From NCBI GenBank assembly GCA_033816765.1, contig CM066291.1:1054001-1118000 (forward strand): a DNA stretch of 64,000 nt, written 5' to 3'. Made by a program: the position numbers and the translations under genes. The notes under the pieces are model-generated. The model made no database searches. It was not told where the DNA came from and saw nothing but the letters and a program-made list of their open reading frames with translations. The stretch comes from Nothopassalora personata (lineage: Eukaryota; Ascomycota; Dothideomycetes; Mycosphaerellales; Mycosphaerellaceae). Positions 41,721 to 52,855 of this stretch are shown here, one piece after another (positions within the stretch are counted from its first letter, which is position 1; every line of letters starts with the position of its first letter).

Positions 41721-42851
41721 TCATTTGGCATGAACGAGCATCTGTTCGTATAGATCATCCGGAATCTTTCGTGCAAAGTTGACCGTATACTCGATGACTT
41801 TGCGTGCTCTCAACGGCTTGAAGTCTGGCTTGGGTCTAGATAAGACGGTCAGTAACGTCTTCGGATTTGGGAGTGGTTTGGTATACGCACGTGTTGCTAG
41901 TGAGGAGTGAGTCCCGCATCAGTACTAGCTGGGAGACGATGCAGAGCAAGTTGATGTGTGGCCCGTACGCGAAGAGAAAGTCCCACAGGTGGAGGACTTC
42001 AGGCAGCGGTGGCGTGCAGGCACACAATGTCAGAACGCTCGGAAATGCGTAAATCTCTGCTTTCATGCCCTTTGCCGCAAGATGTGATGCCAGCTTCGGA
42101 TCGACAATGGCCAGGATCTGGTCCACGAGAGCTAAGCCTTTGTGCACACCTTCCATACTGCCACGTACGTAGCCGGGGCACTCATTCTCGATGCAGCGCA
42201 CGAACGCGGCATATGCTTGCGCCTCACTCCGCGCGGCGTACAAGAATGGTGCAGCCATGACATTCATGCCTTGCACGTAGCCTACGTGGCTGGTGACGTT
42301 GTCGCCTGCGTCGGAATCTTCTGTGCCTGTGACCGAGCCTCGCGTATGGCGAGTACTGGCAGACGCCGGCGATCGGAACATGGTGTCTGATCCATCGAGG
42401 CTCTGCGGCACGCCGAGCGTAGGAGGTGACATCCAGCCATTGATGCGTGCTTCGTCCGCTTCGTGCAGCTTCCATGCAACGGCATTGAGTACACGAGTCA
42501 GACTATTCTCAGTGACACGTCGGCGGAAGAGTGGATCAGTAGTCATGGTCCGAAAGGTGTCGTTTCTGATCTTGGCATATGCTGGCGATGCGCCTGCCTC
42601 GACCAGGTCTAGGTAGGTCTTTGTCGGCAGCGGTGGGACATTCAGAAGTATCAGCCAGACATAGATGCGCAACTCGGACTGGGTGAAGGTTAGTCAAACG
42701 GTGTCCGCCGTCGTCTAACCATATGACTTGCCATGCCGTCGCTGTTAGACGGAATACCATCGAGTAGCACGATCCGTCTCAACTCGTCCAGCCCAGCAAT
42801 CTGGTCGCCATTGAGCGGCCCGTGCTGGAGTAAAGTGTCTATCTGGGCCAT
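41721..42851 (-). CDS. BUB2: Mitotic exit checkpoint protein BUB2 (TBC-domain GAP)
   Basis: GTPase-activating subunit (with BFA1/BYR4) for the TEM1/SPG1 GTPase, controlling mitotic exit or septation at spindle poles. Three exons: 42851-42732, 42678-41891 and 41835-41721, giving 340 aa. Intron 1 is GC-AG (donor GCAAGT, 53 nt); intron 2 is 55 nt. TBC motifs: IRNDTFR (I-x2-D-x2-R, arginine finger), YVQGMN (glutamine finger), and HLWDFLFAYG near the end. A Ser/Thr-rich insert of about 40 residues precedes the YVQGMN segment. The short last exon encodes FARKIPDDLYEQMLVHAK. Identification as BUB2 rather than another TBC protein rests on size and the motif set. Confidence 0.92.
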
Positions 42852-44161
42852 AACACGTGCAGGATACGTGATTAGGTGTTTTGATTAGAATGTCAACACA
42901 TGGGAGACTGGTGTCATGGACGCTTTGCGAGATTTGGGTTATGTTGCCAGGCCAAGCTGTGCACGGACGATACGAAAACGTGGCCAAATGCAACTAGGTC
43001 TCACGCTTGCCATTGCTGAAGAATGATCGTCAAGCTTTCAGAGATGTTGAAGTCAAAGCAGACCACATCATTATGTACTAACTTATTACACGTCGCCAGT
43101 CTGGACCTGCGAACAAGTGCAGCAGTGGTGATGTGTCGGCGACGGGACGCGTAATAAAATAGCGTCGGGGCTAGTTCTGCGATAGGAACGCCACTGCGAA
43201 CCTCGACCTCAAGCTGTATCTCAACGACACGCTCACCAGACACAATGTTTCAGCCCAGGATCGAGGCTACCGAGATGCTCGTCGACGAGAAGCCCGAGAA
43301 AGTCTTCTTTCATCAGAAATGCTTCGGCGCAGGAGCAGCGTGGCGACGGAGGCAAAACAAAAACAAAGAAAAGCTGCTGCTGGACGTCGCGAATTGCCGC
43401 GTTCGTGACAACAAAAGGCGACGCGACAGAATACACCCACGGTCCCACGTCCAAAGGCTGTAAGCACGCCTTCCGGAGCATCGTTCATAGGTCACAGAGC
43501 ATCTCGTCGTACCGAGCCCGAGCAGACATTTCCGGACCCTTGATGTTAGCTCGGATGATGTGCTAGGGGCTAAACTTACCTCAGTCGCTCGACATAATCT
43601 GTCAAACCAGAGCCCGGCGACGACCCACGGAGTTGTGTAATGATTTGGATGAGGATGAGCTTGCTTGTGCTGGGCTCCTTCTATGAGCCTTCTGTGCATT
43701 TTTCCGCACGAACCATTCGTGATCATGCTTCTCACTGATACTTCAAAATCCTGGTGCTTCGACCGGCCATATTCTGGACACACCTATCGACGTCCCGCAC
43801 AGTGGGTAGCGGGCAATTCCTATCATTATCGTCATCGCTTCAGCCGCACAGAGTCAACACTTGCCATCCTGCGAGTCGCAACTTGAGGCTACCATCAGGA
43901 AACCTAGGCGAGGCGCATATTGGGCGTCTGGATTTGCTTTTCGAGGCTGTCGTGATTTCCCGCCCGGGGATCGCTGCCATCGACCGACGCCCAGCCGTCC
44001 TCTGCTCCCACCTGCCATACCACAGGCCAATTACCTCCTTGCCTAGGCCCTCTTGGATCCTGCACTGCTCTGCATATCGCGGATGGCTTTACTTTAGCGC
44101 CAATTCGTCACGGGCGGTCATCCTGCCTCGCTCCCACTGGAATTTCTGAGTGCTCAGCACA
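42852..44161. other. Intergenic 1.3 kb
   Basis: Lies between BUB2 and the sulfate permease, divergently transcribed. A 72-codon plus-strand ORF at 43245-43463 and overlapping minus ORFs exist, none with a motif, so no gene is called. Confidence 0.45.
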
Positions 44162-44168
44162 TATAAAA
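44162..44168 (+). promoter_or_regulatory. TATA box of the sulfate permease gene
   Basis: TATAAAA, 57 to 63 nt before the ATG at 44225. Its position favours that ATG over the in-frame upstream codon at 44150. Confidence 0.6.
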
Positions 44169-44224
44169 CTCTAAGACCTGCAAGAGAAAGCCTCAAGCTT
44201 TGCCAATTCTGCCCCGTCAGCATT

Positions 44225-46871
44225 ATGGCGTCAACAAGCACCAAGGTCGGCCATGGCCTGGCAAGGGTGCTTGGCATCAAACTGGACTATCGCAATGAGA
44301 CTGGAGCACCGAAACTGAGCCGTGGCGAGTCTGTATTCTCGGTCGACAGCTCGGACAGCTATGTCGAAGAGGAGCCTACTGTCATGGACTGGGTCCGAGA
44401 GGTTGTTCCTGATGGAGCTGCCGTCCTTCGATACTTCCGCAATCTCTTCCCATTCACGCACTGGATCATGAGATACAACCTGCAATGGCTATACGGAGAT
44501 CTTGTTGCTGGGATCACGGTTGGCGCAGTCGTCGTGCCACAGAGTATGGCATACGCAAAGCTCGCCGAACTGCCCGTTGAGTTTGGTCTTTACTCCTCCT
44601 TCATGGGTGTCCTCATCTACTGGTTCTTCGCTACCTCGAAAGATATCACCATTGGCGTAAGTTATGTCCTACCCGAACGCGCATACAACGAACTGACGTA
44701 CACTGTAGCCTGTGGCTGTGATGTCCACCATCGTTGGCAACATTGTCCTAAAGGTTCAGAAGGAAGACCCGGACTTAGCCCCGGAGGTCGTTGCATCCGC
44801 CCTCGCGATCATTGTTGGAGCCATCGTTTGCTTCATCGGTCTCATACGTCTGGGCTGGCTGGTCGAGTTGATCTCGCTCACTGCAATCTCTGCCTTCATG
44901 ACTGGATCCGCAATCAACATCGCTGTTGGCCAAGTACCAAACCTGATGGGCTTGTCCAGCGTCAACAACCGTGCTTCGACTTACCTGGTGGTTATCAACT
45001 CGCTGAAGCATCTGGGAGAATCGAAGCTGGACGCAGCATTGGGTCTGACGGCACTGACGATGTTGTACCTGATCCGCTTCACCTTCAACCAGCTCGCCAC
45101 GCGACAGCCCCACAGGAAGAAGTTGTGGTTCTTCTTCAACACGCTTCGCACAGCGTTCGTGATCCTGCTCTACACGCTGATCAGCTACCTAATTAACCGA
45201 CATCTACCAAACCACAGCTCGGCATCTGCTAAGAAGTCGCCCGTCAAGATTCTTGGACATGTCCCGAGAGGTTTCAAGCACGCTGGTGTACCCACCGTGA
45301 CAAGCCACATCATCAGCTTGTTCGCGAGCAAGATCCCAGTCTCGGTCATTGTGCTTCTCATCGAGCACATCTCGATCTCGAAGTCCTTCGGCAGAGTCAA
45401 CAACTACACGATTGATCCATCGCAAGAGTTGGTCGCTATTGGAGTTTCCAACCTCCTTGGACCATTTTTAGGTAAGTCAGAAGGCATCATCGGTCCAAGA
45501 CCTGTGCGTGGCGCCTCTAGCTCAGTAGCGGTTGCCGAGATGTGGTGGCGATGTGCTCGAGCGTAGCTAATGTCCTTCTGCTTAGGTGCATACCCGGCTA
45601 CTGGCTCCTTCTCTAGAACCGCAATCAAGTCCAAGGCTGGTGTCCGTACGCCGTTTGCTGGTGTCATCACTGCTCTCGTGGTATTGCTCGCGCTCTACGC
45701 CCTTCCCGCGGTGTTCTTCTACATCCCGAACTCAGCACTCAGTGCAGTCATTATCCACGCAGTCGGCGATCTGATCACACCACCAAACACCGTCTACCAG
45801 TTCTGGCGGGTCTCACCACTCGAGGTGATTATCTTCTTCGCCGGTGTCATCGTGACCGTCTTCAGTAGCATCGATAACGGCGTCTACGTCACGATCTCGT
45901 CCCCGATGGCACTTCTGCTTTTCAGAGTGTTCAAGGCTCAAGGACGTTTCCTCGGCCGCGTCAAGGTGCACTCCGTTATTGGCGATCATCTCATCGAGGG
46001 TGAAGACAACAAGGCTGGCACAGTCAGACTGGGTCAGGATAGCGACCCAGACAAGTCAGCGAGAAACATCTTCTTGCCAATCGAGCACGGAGATGGATCT
46101 AATCCCAACATTCGTGCCCAACATCCATACCCTGGCATCTTCATATACAGGTTCTCAGAAGGATTCAACTACCCCAACGCGAATCACTACCTTGATTACA
46201 TGGTACACAGAATATTCGAAGAGACGCAACGCACCAATCAGTACAGTTACGCACGACCAGGCGACAGACCTTGGAACGACCCAGGTCCAAAGCCAGGCAA
46301 GGAAGCCGTTGCAGATGACCACCGACCAACCCTCAAAGCCATCATCCTCGATTTCTCCTCTGTCAACAATGTCGATCTTACCTCGGTGCAGAATCTCATC
46401 GACGTACGCAACCAGCTCGACCGCTATGCCGCACCCGAACGTGTACAATGGCACTTTGCCTGCATCAACAATCGTTGGACGAAACGAGCTCTCGCCGCTG
46501 CTGGCTTTGGATATCCTGTCAATGATGATGGCGACTATTCTCGGTGGAAGCCGATATTCAGTGTAGCTGAAATGGGTGGCAACTGGAGCCCCGCTGCTGC
46601 TGCAGCAGAGGAGGAAAACAGAGAGCTACAAAACCAACAGAAGGACGTTGAGACTGGCCAGAGGGAGGTTGACAGCATCAACCAATCTGAAGCCAGCTCA
46701 TCCAGCGAAATCGACAGGCAGCTCCAGAAGTCGAAAGCGTATGGCCAGAGCAACGTGAAGGTCGCAGTCGTCCAGGGCTTGAACAGACCATTCTTCCACA
46801 TTGACCTGACCAGTGCATTGCAGTCAGCGATCCTCAATTTGGGAGGTCAGGCACCGAAGGTGCAGTCATGA
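44225..46871 (+). CDS. Sulfate permease, SulP/SLC26 family
   Basis: Plasma-membrane sulfate uptake, feeding sulfur assimilation. Three exons: 44225-44656, 44709-45471 and 45586-46871, with introns of 52 and 114 nt, giving 826 aa. Family features: the N-terminal cytoplasmic part, then the signature region GITVGAVVVPQSMAYAKLAE near residue 98, about 12 membrane segments, ATGSFSRTAIKSKAGVRTPF in the transport core, and a C-terminal STAS domain (AIILDFSSVNNVDLTSVQNL) with a long acidic/Gln-rich insert before the last strand. Exon 1 has the conserved WIMRYNLQWLYGDLVAG. Orthology to a particular SUL1/SUL2 or sB/sC copy cannot be told. Confidence 0.95.
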
Positions 46872-47326
46872 TGTACAAAAAGCATCTTTTTTGACGTCGG
46901 ATGCAGCGGATATTTGACGGCCATACTTTGCACTTACAAGCGATGCATACAATCATACCAACAGGCGATCTACCAGCACAATTGAACCAGTCTATCACTC
47001 CGTACACTCCAATTCCTTTTCGTCTCACTCAGCCACAGCAGTCTTGCCTCGTGACTTGGCTTGACGAGAGCGGGGAAGCCTCCTCGATCCTCCCGATGGT
47101 TCTCTCGTGTACACCACCACCACATTCCAGGGATACCACGACTCATTTCAATAGTGTGAAGTCATTGTGTCCCTTATTCATACCGTCGTCTTATGACGCT
47201 GATCGCGCACATCACTGTAGAACATAATCGAAGTCTTTATTACTCCATGAAACTCCTCGAGGCATTTCCGTCGTGATCCGGCCAGTAGAACTATACCGAC
47301 TGCCAGAAGGGCCGCATCCAGCAGAT
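46872..47326. other. Intergenic
   Basis: 455 bases after the permease stop. The frame of the next small gene is open over its last ~60 bases, so a hidden upstream exon is possible. Confidence 0.4.
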
Positions 47327-47742
47327 ATGGACAGCAGCAATGAAACACCAATCTCTCCGGTGACCGCATCGAGTTCTGGACCGCAGCTCACGCTATCTAC
47401 AGCTTCCATCAACAAAGAACCGGTTGAGCTCGACAGCACCGAGCTATCGCCAGAGATGGGCAGGAGGCTGTCAGAAGCAGCGGCGCTTGAAGAACTGCAT
47501 GCGAAACACGGTCTGAATCCTGAAGAGCGCAAGGTGTGCTATGATCTGTGTTGGCAAGCGGAACTGTACTGAATACATCTCAGCGGAGGTCTGAATTACG
47601 TGCAGAGCTCGGGAACCAGCGCAAGTCCGACCCGGCTGTTATTGGCAATATCCCAGAAGACCCTTCTTCGACGGAATTCGAGAGTACTGAAGCTGCTGAG
47701 CACAGGCAACCGAAGGCGACCTCGGGCTCAAGCAAAGCATAG
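47327..47742 (+). CDS. Small hypothetical acidic protein, two exons
   Basis: ATG at 47327, exon 47327-47533, 50-nt intron, exon 47584-47742, giving 121 aa. The intron (GT...CTCAG) joins in phase, avoids a stop, and both sides read as low-complexity Ser/Thr/Glu-rich coding sequence, with KEPVELDSTELSPE in exon 1. The PVELD pattern recurs in short disordered proteins of this fungal group. Function unknown. The 5' end is uncertain because the frame is open upstream (RPVELYRLPEG). Confidence 0.45.
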
Positions 47743-48265
47743 TCGTCAGGTGTGGCGTTAGGCTCGCCGCGTCTCAGCGCAGCACGATGCGTTCAATGCC
47801 ATTGCAAGAACTCGCTGTACATTTCATGGCTTTGTCGAGATGACTGCTGTCGATGGAGTCGCGTATTGCAGCCGCTTGGAATCCTGATGTGCCTACAGCG
47901 ATAATTCCTACCTCCCGTCCATCGCCACGTTGCTCAAGACTGATAACGTTGCAGCACTACAGTAGGTAGCCGTCCAAAGGCTTGCCGCCTACTTGCAACC
48001 AATCTTGGGAATCTTCTCGAATGAATGGTCCATCTGGAATTCACCTTGACTCGGCGTGCATACACGTTTAGAATGTGTGGAACGAACGCACGTCTGGCGC
48101 CCGGATCGATCCTCGTCTCGTAGCATCCTTTGTTGAAGGTGACCTCCAGCCTTCCATTCTGCCCGCAATCAGCTTGGGGCCTGTCTATGTTAGCCTTCCT
48201 TTGTTCCCGTACCTGAGATATAGCAATTCTGCCACGCCTCCTTATGCAGATCTTGGACAGCAGCC
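47743..48265. other. Intergenic
   Basis: Some 520 bases between two small unknown genes, holding the promoter of the 783-aa gene. No other gene is seen. Confidence 0.45.
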
Positions 48266-50617
48266 ATGTACATCGAGCCAAGGCCGCTATCGACCTACCA
48301 GCCCACGCCGGGCTGGAGCATACCGCCACTCTCGCCAGGAAAGCTCAAACAACCGCCGATTCGCAGCGCTGCTCCTTCCTCCAGCTCGTCTGACCCCCGG
48401 GTTCGGACGCCACAACAACGACCACAATTCCTAGGCTCAGGTTCGTCATCGTCTTCATTGAGTGGACTCGAGCAAACGGTGCCTTCTTTCCAGAGCTTCA
48501 TAAAACGCACGCCTTCTTTGGACGCGGACAAGCCGCTGCCTCCAACACCATCGCTAGCAGCTAAACGGTCCGAAGGATCTCTCATTGACTCCTACTTCCG
48601 ACGTTCATCGAGTATCTACAGCCGCACGCCTAGCCAATGGGACAAAGAACTGCTTCCTGCGTGGCAGACAGACGAAGCGCCAGAAGAGGACCCACCGCTT
48701 CTTCTGCAGCCGATCGCATACAGTGTCAGTACGCCAGACTTGACTCACAAAGACGATGCGCCTCTTCTGCTCGAGCCGCGGGTATTCTCGCCACTTATCA
48801 TCAGTCCTTCGCCTACCGTCAGCACATTCACAGTGGATCGTGTGGAGTCTGAACCGCTGCAAGGCCCCTCACCGAACGCCATGCCATCGACGCTTTCGCA
48901 CCAAAGCCTGATGATGCAGAAGCGGCCGAAGGGCGAGATGATATCTTTAGAGAAAGCGAAGCAGGCGATGAAGGCGCCAGGGGCAGTACCATTACTACCC
49001 GAGGAGTTGCGGGCACAAGCTCTCAAGAAGACGAGATCTCATGGCCAAATCCGGGAAGTCCGTCTTGATAGCAGAGATATTTTCGCTGCCGGGGGGAAGG
49101 GGCCTCAGCCACCTCCCATGGCGACTCTGGTTGATCCGCAAGGACGGAAACGGACACTTTTGACACCATCCGCTGAGGTTGTAACACCAGCTGGAGAAAA
49201 TCCGTTCCTGGATATTGAGACCGGATCTGCCAAGCCCACAGTGCCCTATGCCAAAGCTTTCCACGTTGGTAATGGACCAGTCAGAAACATGACACCACCC
49301 GTAGCCCATGCGAGAACAGTCTCGAGAGAGTACGTGGGGCTGTTCCCACAAGACAATGACAGTGATGAACCAAGAGGACGTAGGAAGGAACGGAGACCTA
49401 GTCGCGATGCAGGTCAAGCAGACACATTGGCACATGCATATCATTCTATGCTCGCGCAACAGCAGACCCGACAGGCATCGCAGTCGTCAGGGTACAGTTC
49501 AGATGACAGCGTGAGGACGCGTATGAAGATGATACCCCAGCCGCTGTTTCAACGCAAGCGGGTTCCTGGGTCGAGGCGGCCTGGCGGTCCCTCGGGTAGT
49601 CAATCCTCACTCTCGGTGCCAGGCAGCGATAGGCGAGGAGATAGCGATAGCAGCGCTTCTTCAAGCAAGAGATCAACGGGCTTTCATCTTCATTTATCGC
49701 CGCCAACATCGACTCGCGCCAGTAGCATGACAGGCATGATTCCCATTTCGCCACCCGATGATCATAACCCGAGGCAGAGTCAACCTCCGCCCATTGTTAC
49801 GAATGTTCCCGGACAGAAGAAGACCAGAGCACTCAAGCTGCCTCAGTCTAAGTCTCGCAATAAAAGCCACGAAGCTTTCTACCCACGATTCTTGCGGAAC
49901 AGGAGTTCAAAGAAAGAAGAGCAGAAGAAAGCAGAAGACTTAAAGCAAGCCATGCAGGCAGGAAAACCACTACTGGCTGCAGACATCGTTGCCCTGAAGC
50001 TCAAAACGCCAGAGTCCACTCCAAACACTTCGCCTCTGGCTAACAGTCCATCGCTTGCACGCACGACTAGCAGTGGCAATGCGTCGGATAGGAGCAAAAT
50101 CCCGATATGGGAGCGTGTTGCAAAGAATGTAGCCAAAGGTCACAGTCGATCATCAAACAGATCGCAAAGTTCCGCGCTACAAATGAGCCCAGGCGCGTTT
50201 GCTCCGTCATCAGGTTCGCCCCTCTTCCCGAACCCTGTAATACCTACAACACCCTATCTCGGCTGGACTGAGTCCACCGAGAACCGCTTCGACGAGGCTC
50301 ATACTCCCACGCATTCACCAACCAGATCGAATCTCAAATACGGCATTGGACCGCCGAAGCCGCTAGATGACACTAGGAATGGCCTTGCCGAGTCGGAGAG
50401 CTCCAGTTTTACGAGACCGACGCTCATCGCCAATGTTCTGGATAGCTGGAGGGAGAACAAAGCGCAGAAGAGGAGGGAGGATTTGAAGCGGATGATCAAG
50501 GTTGTGGGACCGGCAGAGGTGGCGCCCGATCAGAAGGTGAGCGAGGAGGAGAAGGAGAGCTGGAGTCGGCCTGTGCTGGGGTTTCAGAGGAAGTTGGGTG
50601 AATTTGGGTGGGTGTAA
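48266..50617 (+). CDS. Hypothetical 783-aa disordered protein
   Basis: Single exon, 783 aa. It is rich in Ser, Pro, Arg and Thr almost throughout and has no recognised domain. Short ordered-looking islands include MISLEKAKQAMKAPG near residue 226 and the conserved-looking C-terminus (FTRPTLIANVLDSWREN...KVVGP...LGFQRKLGEFGWV). There are many potential proline-directed phosphorylation sites (SP/TP) and two basic stretches (GRRKERRPSR, QKKTRALKLPQSKSR). The style suggests a scaffold or signalling protein of filamentous ascomycetes. Function unknown. Uniform coding bias over the full length supports the gene. Confidence 0.8.
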   Translation: MYIEPRPLSTYQPTPGWSIPPLSPGKLKQPPIRSAAPSSSSSDPRVRTPQQRPQFLGSGSSSSSLSGLEQTVPSFQSFIKRTPSLDADKPLPPTPSLAAKRSEGSLIDSYFRRSSSIYSRTPSQWDKELLPAWQTDEAPEEDPPLLLQPIAYSVSTPDLTHKDDAPLLLEPRVFSPLIISPSPTVSTFTVDRVESEPLQGPSPNAMPSTLSHQSLMMQKRPKGEMISLEKAKQAMKAPGAVPLLPEELRAQALKKTRSHGQIREVRLDSRDIFAAGGKGPQPPPMATLVDPQGRKRTLLTPSAEVVTPAGENPFLDIETGSAKPTVPYAKAFHVGNGPVRNMTPPVAHARTVSREYVGLFPQDNDSDEPRGRRKERRPSRDAGQADTLAHAYHSMLAQQQTRQASQSSGYSSDDSVRTRMKMIPQPLFQRKRVPGSRRPGGPSGSQSSLSVPGSDRRGDSDSSASSSKRSTGFHLHLSPPTSTRASSMTGMIPISPPDDHNPRQSQPPPIVTNVPGQKKTRALKLPQSKSRNKSHEAFYPRFLRNRSSKKEEQKKAEDLKQAMQAGKPLLAADIVALKLKTPESTPNTSPLANSPSLARTTSSGNASDRSKIPIWERVAKNVAKGHSRSSNRSQSSALQMSPGAFAPSSGSPLFPNPVIPTTPYLGWTESTENRFDEAHTPTHSPTRSNLKYGIGPPKPLDDTRNGLAESESSSFTRPTLIANVLDSWRENKAQKRREDLKRMIKVVGPAEVAPDQKVSEEEKESWSRPVLGFQRKLGEFGWV

Positions 50618-50837
50618 TGGCATGTGGGACCTTGGTGGGGGTTAGAGCATGGTAAGGTAGGACCATCATCCTTGTCGGCTAGCTTTGCATGTGAAGAAAG
50701 CTTCAGTAATGCTATGAGTTTCTGCGTTTTGCTGGCTTTCTTTGTCTTCGCACTACCAGAGCAACGCCGCAGCAGGCGCAAGATTGACACGCAAAAAACG
50801 CTCGCTAGCACCATTCCACCTAGCGGTACAGAACAGC

Positions 50838-51348
50838 ATGTCCGTCAACTCTAACAACGAAGGCCCATGGGGTGTTTGGCGAGTACCGCCGGCAGTCGAC
50901 GCCATCCACAACGGTGTGCAGAGGTGAGGGTAACCTATGCCTGTTGCGCTGGTCAAGCTACTGATAAGTTGCGTCCAGACATCGTACATTTGAGGCGACA
51001 AGGAGTATGAGTACACAAACTCATCCTCTTCCTGCACTCGGAGGTCTTGTACAAGATGAGCACAGACGAAGTCCTCCGAGGACTGATCAAGAAGGATCAC
51101 CACGTATGAGACAGGAAGAGGACCACAGCCGCGTCAGCCACGGGTATGGTTGGCGTGATGACGAGCATCCTGGTGCAGGCCAGATGCTGACCAGTCTACC
51201 GCCAAGCTGGCCAACGCCTCTAAAACTGGTAGATAGAAAGTCTCGCCGGCTTTCCATGAGTGCGGCTCGACAGGACGACTCTATAGTATGTACGGCATCG
51301 AGGGAGCAGAGGCCGGATCAGAATGATGACATATGTAATCCAAAGTGA
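50838..51348 (+). CDS. Small hypothetical protein, two exons
   Basis: ATG at 50838, exon to 50923, 55-nt GT-AG intron, exon 50979-51348, giving 151 aa. The join is in phase and carries NNEGPWGVWRVPPAVDAIHNG into a hydrophilic, Arg/Asp/Gln-rich tail with ALGGLVQDEHRRSPPRTD. No family is recognised. An antisense ORF (51103-50753) is the alternative reading. Moderate to low support. Confidence 0.42.
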
Positions 51349-51627
51349 ATGAGAGCTTGCATGAGCTTTCTGCGGTCGCTCGTTCACATGGGAGAAAGAT
51401 ATCTAAGCAAACAAGACTCTTCTCATCCAGTCCTCCACTTTCATCTTGAAAAGTCTACCACGCATACACACGAAAGACCACCACCAACCATGTCGACAAG
51501 ACCATCCACACCAGTATCACACGCTGATACCATCATAAACTAAACGTACATCAGCACCGAAGCACCTGTCCAGGGCATGAAGAAGTGAGCTAACACTACT
51601 CGACAATAAAAATCGTGCGACACGCCA

Positions 51628-52540
51628 ACACAACCTGCCAGACTCCTCCAAGATGGTCGTAGCGACCTCTCCGACTTCACCTTAGTGGCCGCCAGCGGCG
51701 GGAAAGAATGGAAAGTCCACAACGTAGTACCCTTCATGCCCTCAGACGCGCAGTACCTGTACAACTTGAGCTCAAACGAGAACTTCCCAGAGCACAAGCC
51801 CAGATTCGCGCAGAGCTCCAAGACCTCAACGGCCAACCACTCGAGCAGCAATACATCGATGCGCGGGTCCAATCCCTCCACCGTCAAGACCTGCCGCGTC
51901 CATCCATGAATTGCCCAGCTCGGAAGGGCTCGAAAGCAGTGTTTGCAGGGAGCACAGGCCCGAGCCCGGAAGCGATCAAGATCGCGTTTGAGGACGACGA
52001 CAACGAGAAACAACAAACCGGTTACCGGGAGCCGCATTGTCCAGCCTCTTGGACGAACAACAGTGGCCAGGCCTTGAGCAAGCAAGCAAGCAAGCCGCCT
52101 CCATCAACAACTTCGAGAAAAGCAATCGAGCGGAAGTGGGGTTGATCAACTGCGACAATCATCCAGACGACAGGCATCGACTTGCTCTCATCGCCGTGGC
52201 CTGCCTGCATGCATGGCTGAGATGTACGACATGCCACCACTCAAGGCGATGGCCGTCTCTCTCTGATCGATCGAGGACTGTGCCGTCTGCGACGTGCCGA
52301 GCAAGCTTGAGACCGTCGTTCATCGACAAGGTCTGCGGCGCAGCAGAGGCAGTGCCCGATGCAGTCGGCCAAAATGTTGTCGGAGTCGCAGCCAGAAGCA
52401 TGGGGAAGCTTCACAGGTTGGAGCCAGATGGAGTGGAGTGCGGTAGCATCATCCAGACTTCGCGTTGGATGGGTTTCAAGATGGTGGTCGAGCGCGAGCA
52501 TGCGAAGCTTGAGCGTGGGAAGCAGAAGGCGATGCGTTGA
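51628..52540 (+). pseudogene. Decayed BTB/POZ-domain gene
   Basis: BTB-like pieces appear in order but in different frames. From about 51628: RLLQDGRSDLSDFTLVAASG then KEWKVHNVV (frame 1). About 51915-52010: CPARKGSKAVFAGS...EAIKIAFEDDD (frame 0). About 52213-52263: MAEMYDMPPLKAMAVSL (frame 1), the typical post-BTB helix. About 52310-52410: FIDKVCGAAEAVPDAVGQNV (frame 2). Plain introns do not obviously reconnect them. A live intron-rich gene remains possible, but a frameshifted relic is more likely. Intact relatives are common, fast-evolving families in ascomycetes. Confidence 0.45.
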
Positions 52541-52855
52541 CATGATAGGTGGGGTGCTAACCATCGTGTCGACGATGATGGTTGGGCATCAGACTAATGT
52601 TTGCCATGGTCCCCAGTACGTGCATTGCATACCTGTGATGTCTGCACCTGAGTCTGAGGTGTACTTCGGCACAGCGGGCAGAAGTCGAACAGCAGGTTGG
52701 TGAAATGGATGACATGAGGGCGGGCGAAGAGAGCCCAGAAGATTCAGCAATCACCGATAGATTGAACTCATGCTGCAGAAGGTATCATAAGAAAGACGCA
52801 TCCAATCGAATCATCATCAGAACTCATCAGGTCATTCCCATCTCTCCCTGTGACT
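52541..52855. other. Intergenic
   Basis: Some 315 bases between the BTB relic and the stop of the next minus-strand gene. Nothing is seen. Confidence 0.4.

Noticed and set aside
41248..41724. 158-codon minus ORF
   Set aside because: Lies beyond and partly over the BUB2 terminal exon in another frame; no motif.
43245..43463. 72-codon plus ORF between BUB2 and the sulfate permease
   Set aside because: Low complexity (Arg/Lys/Gln), no motif, and equally long frames on the other strand.
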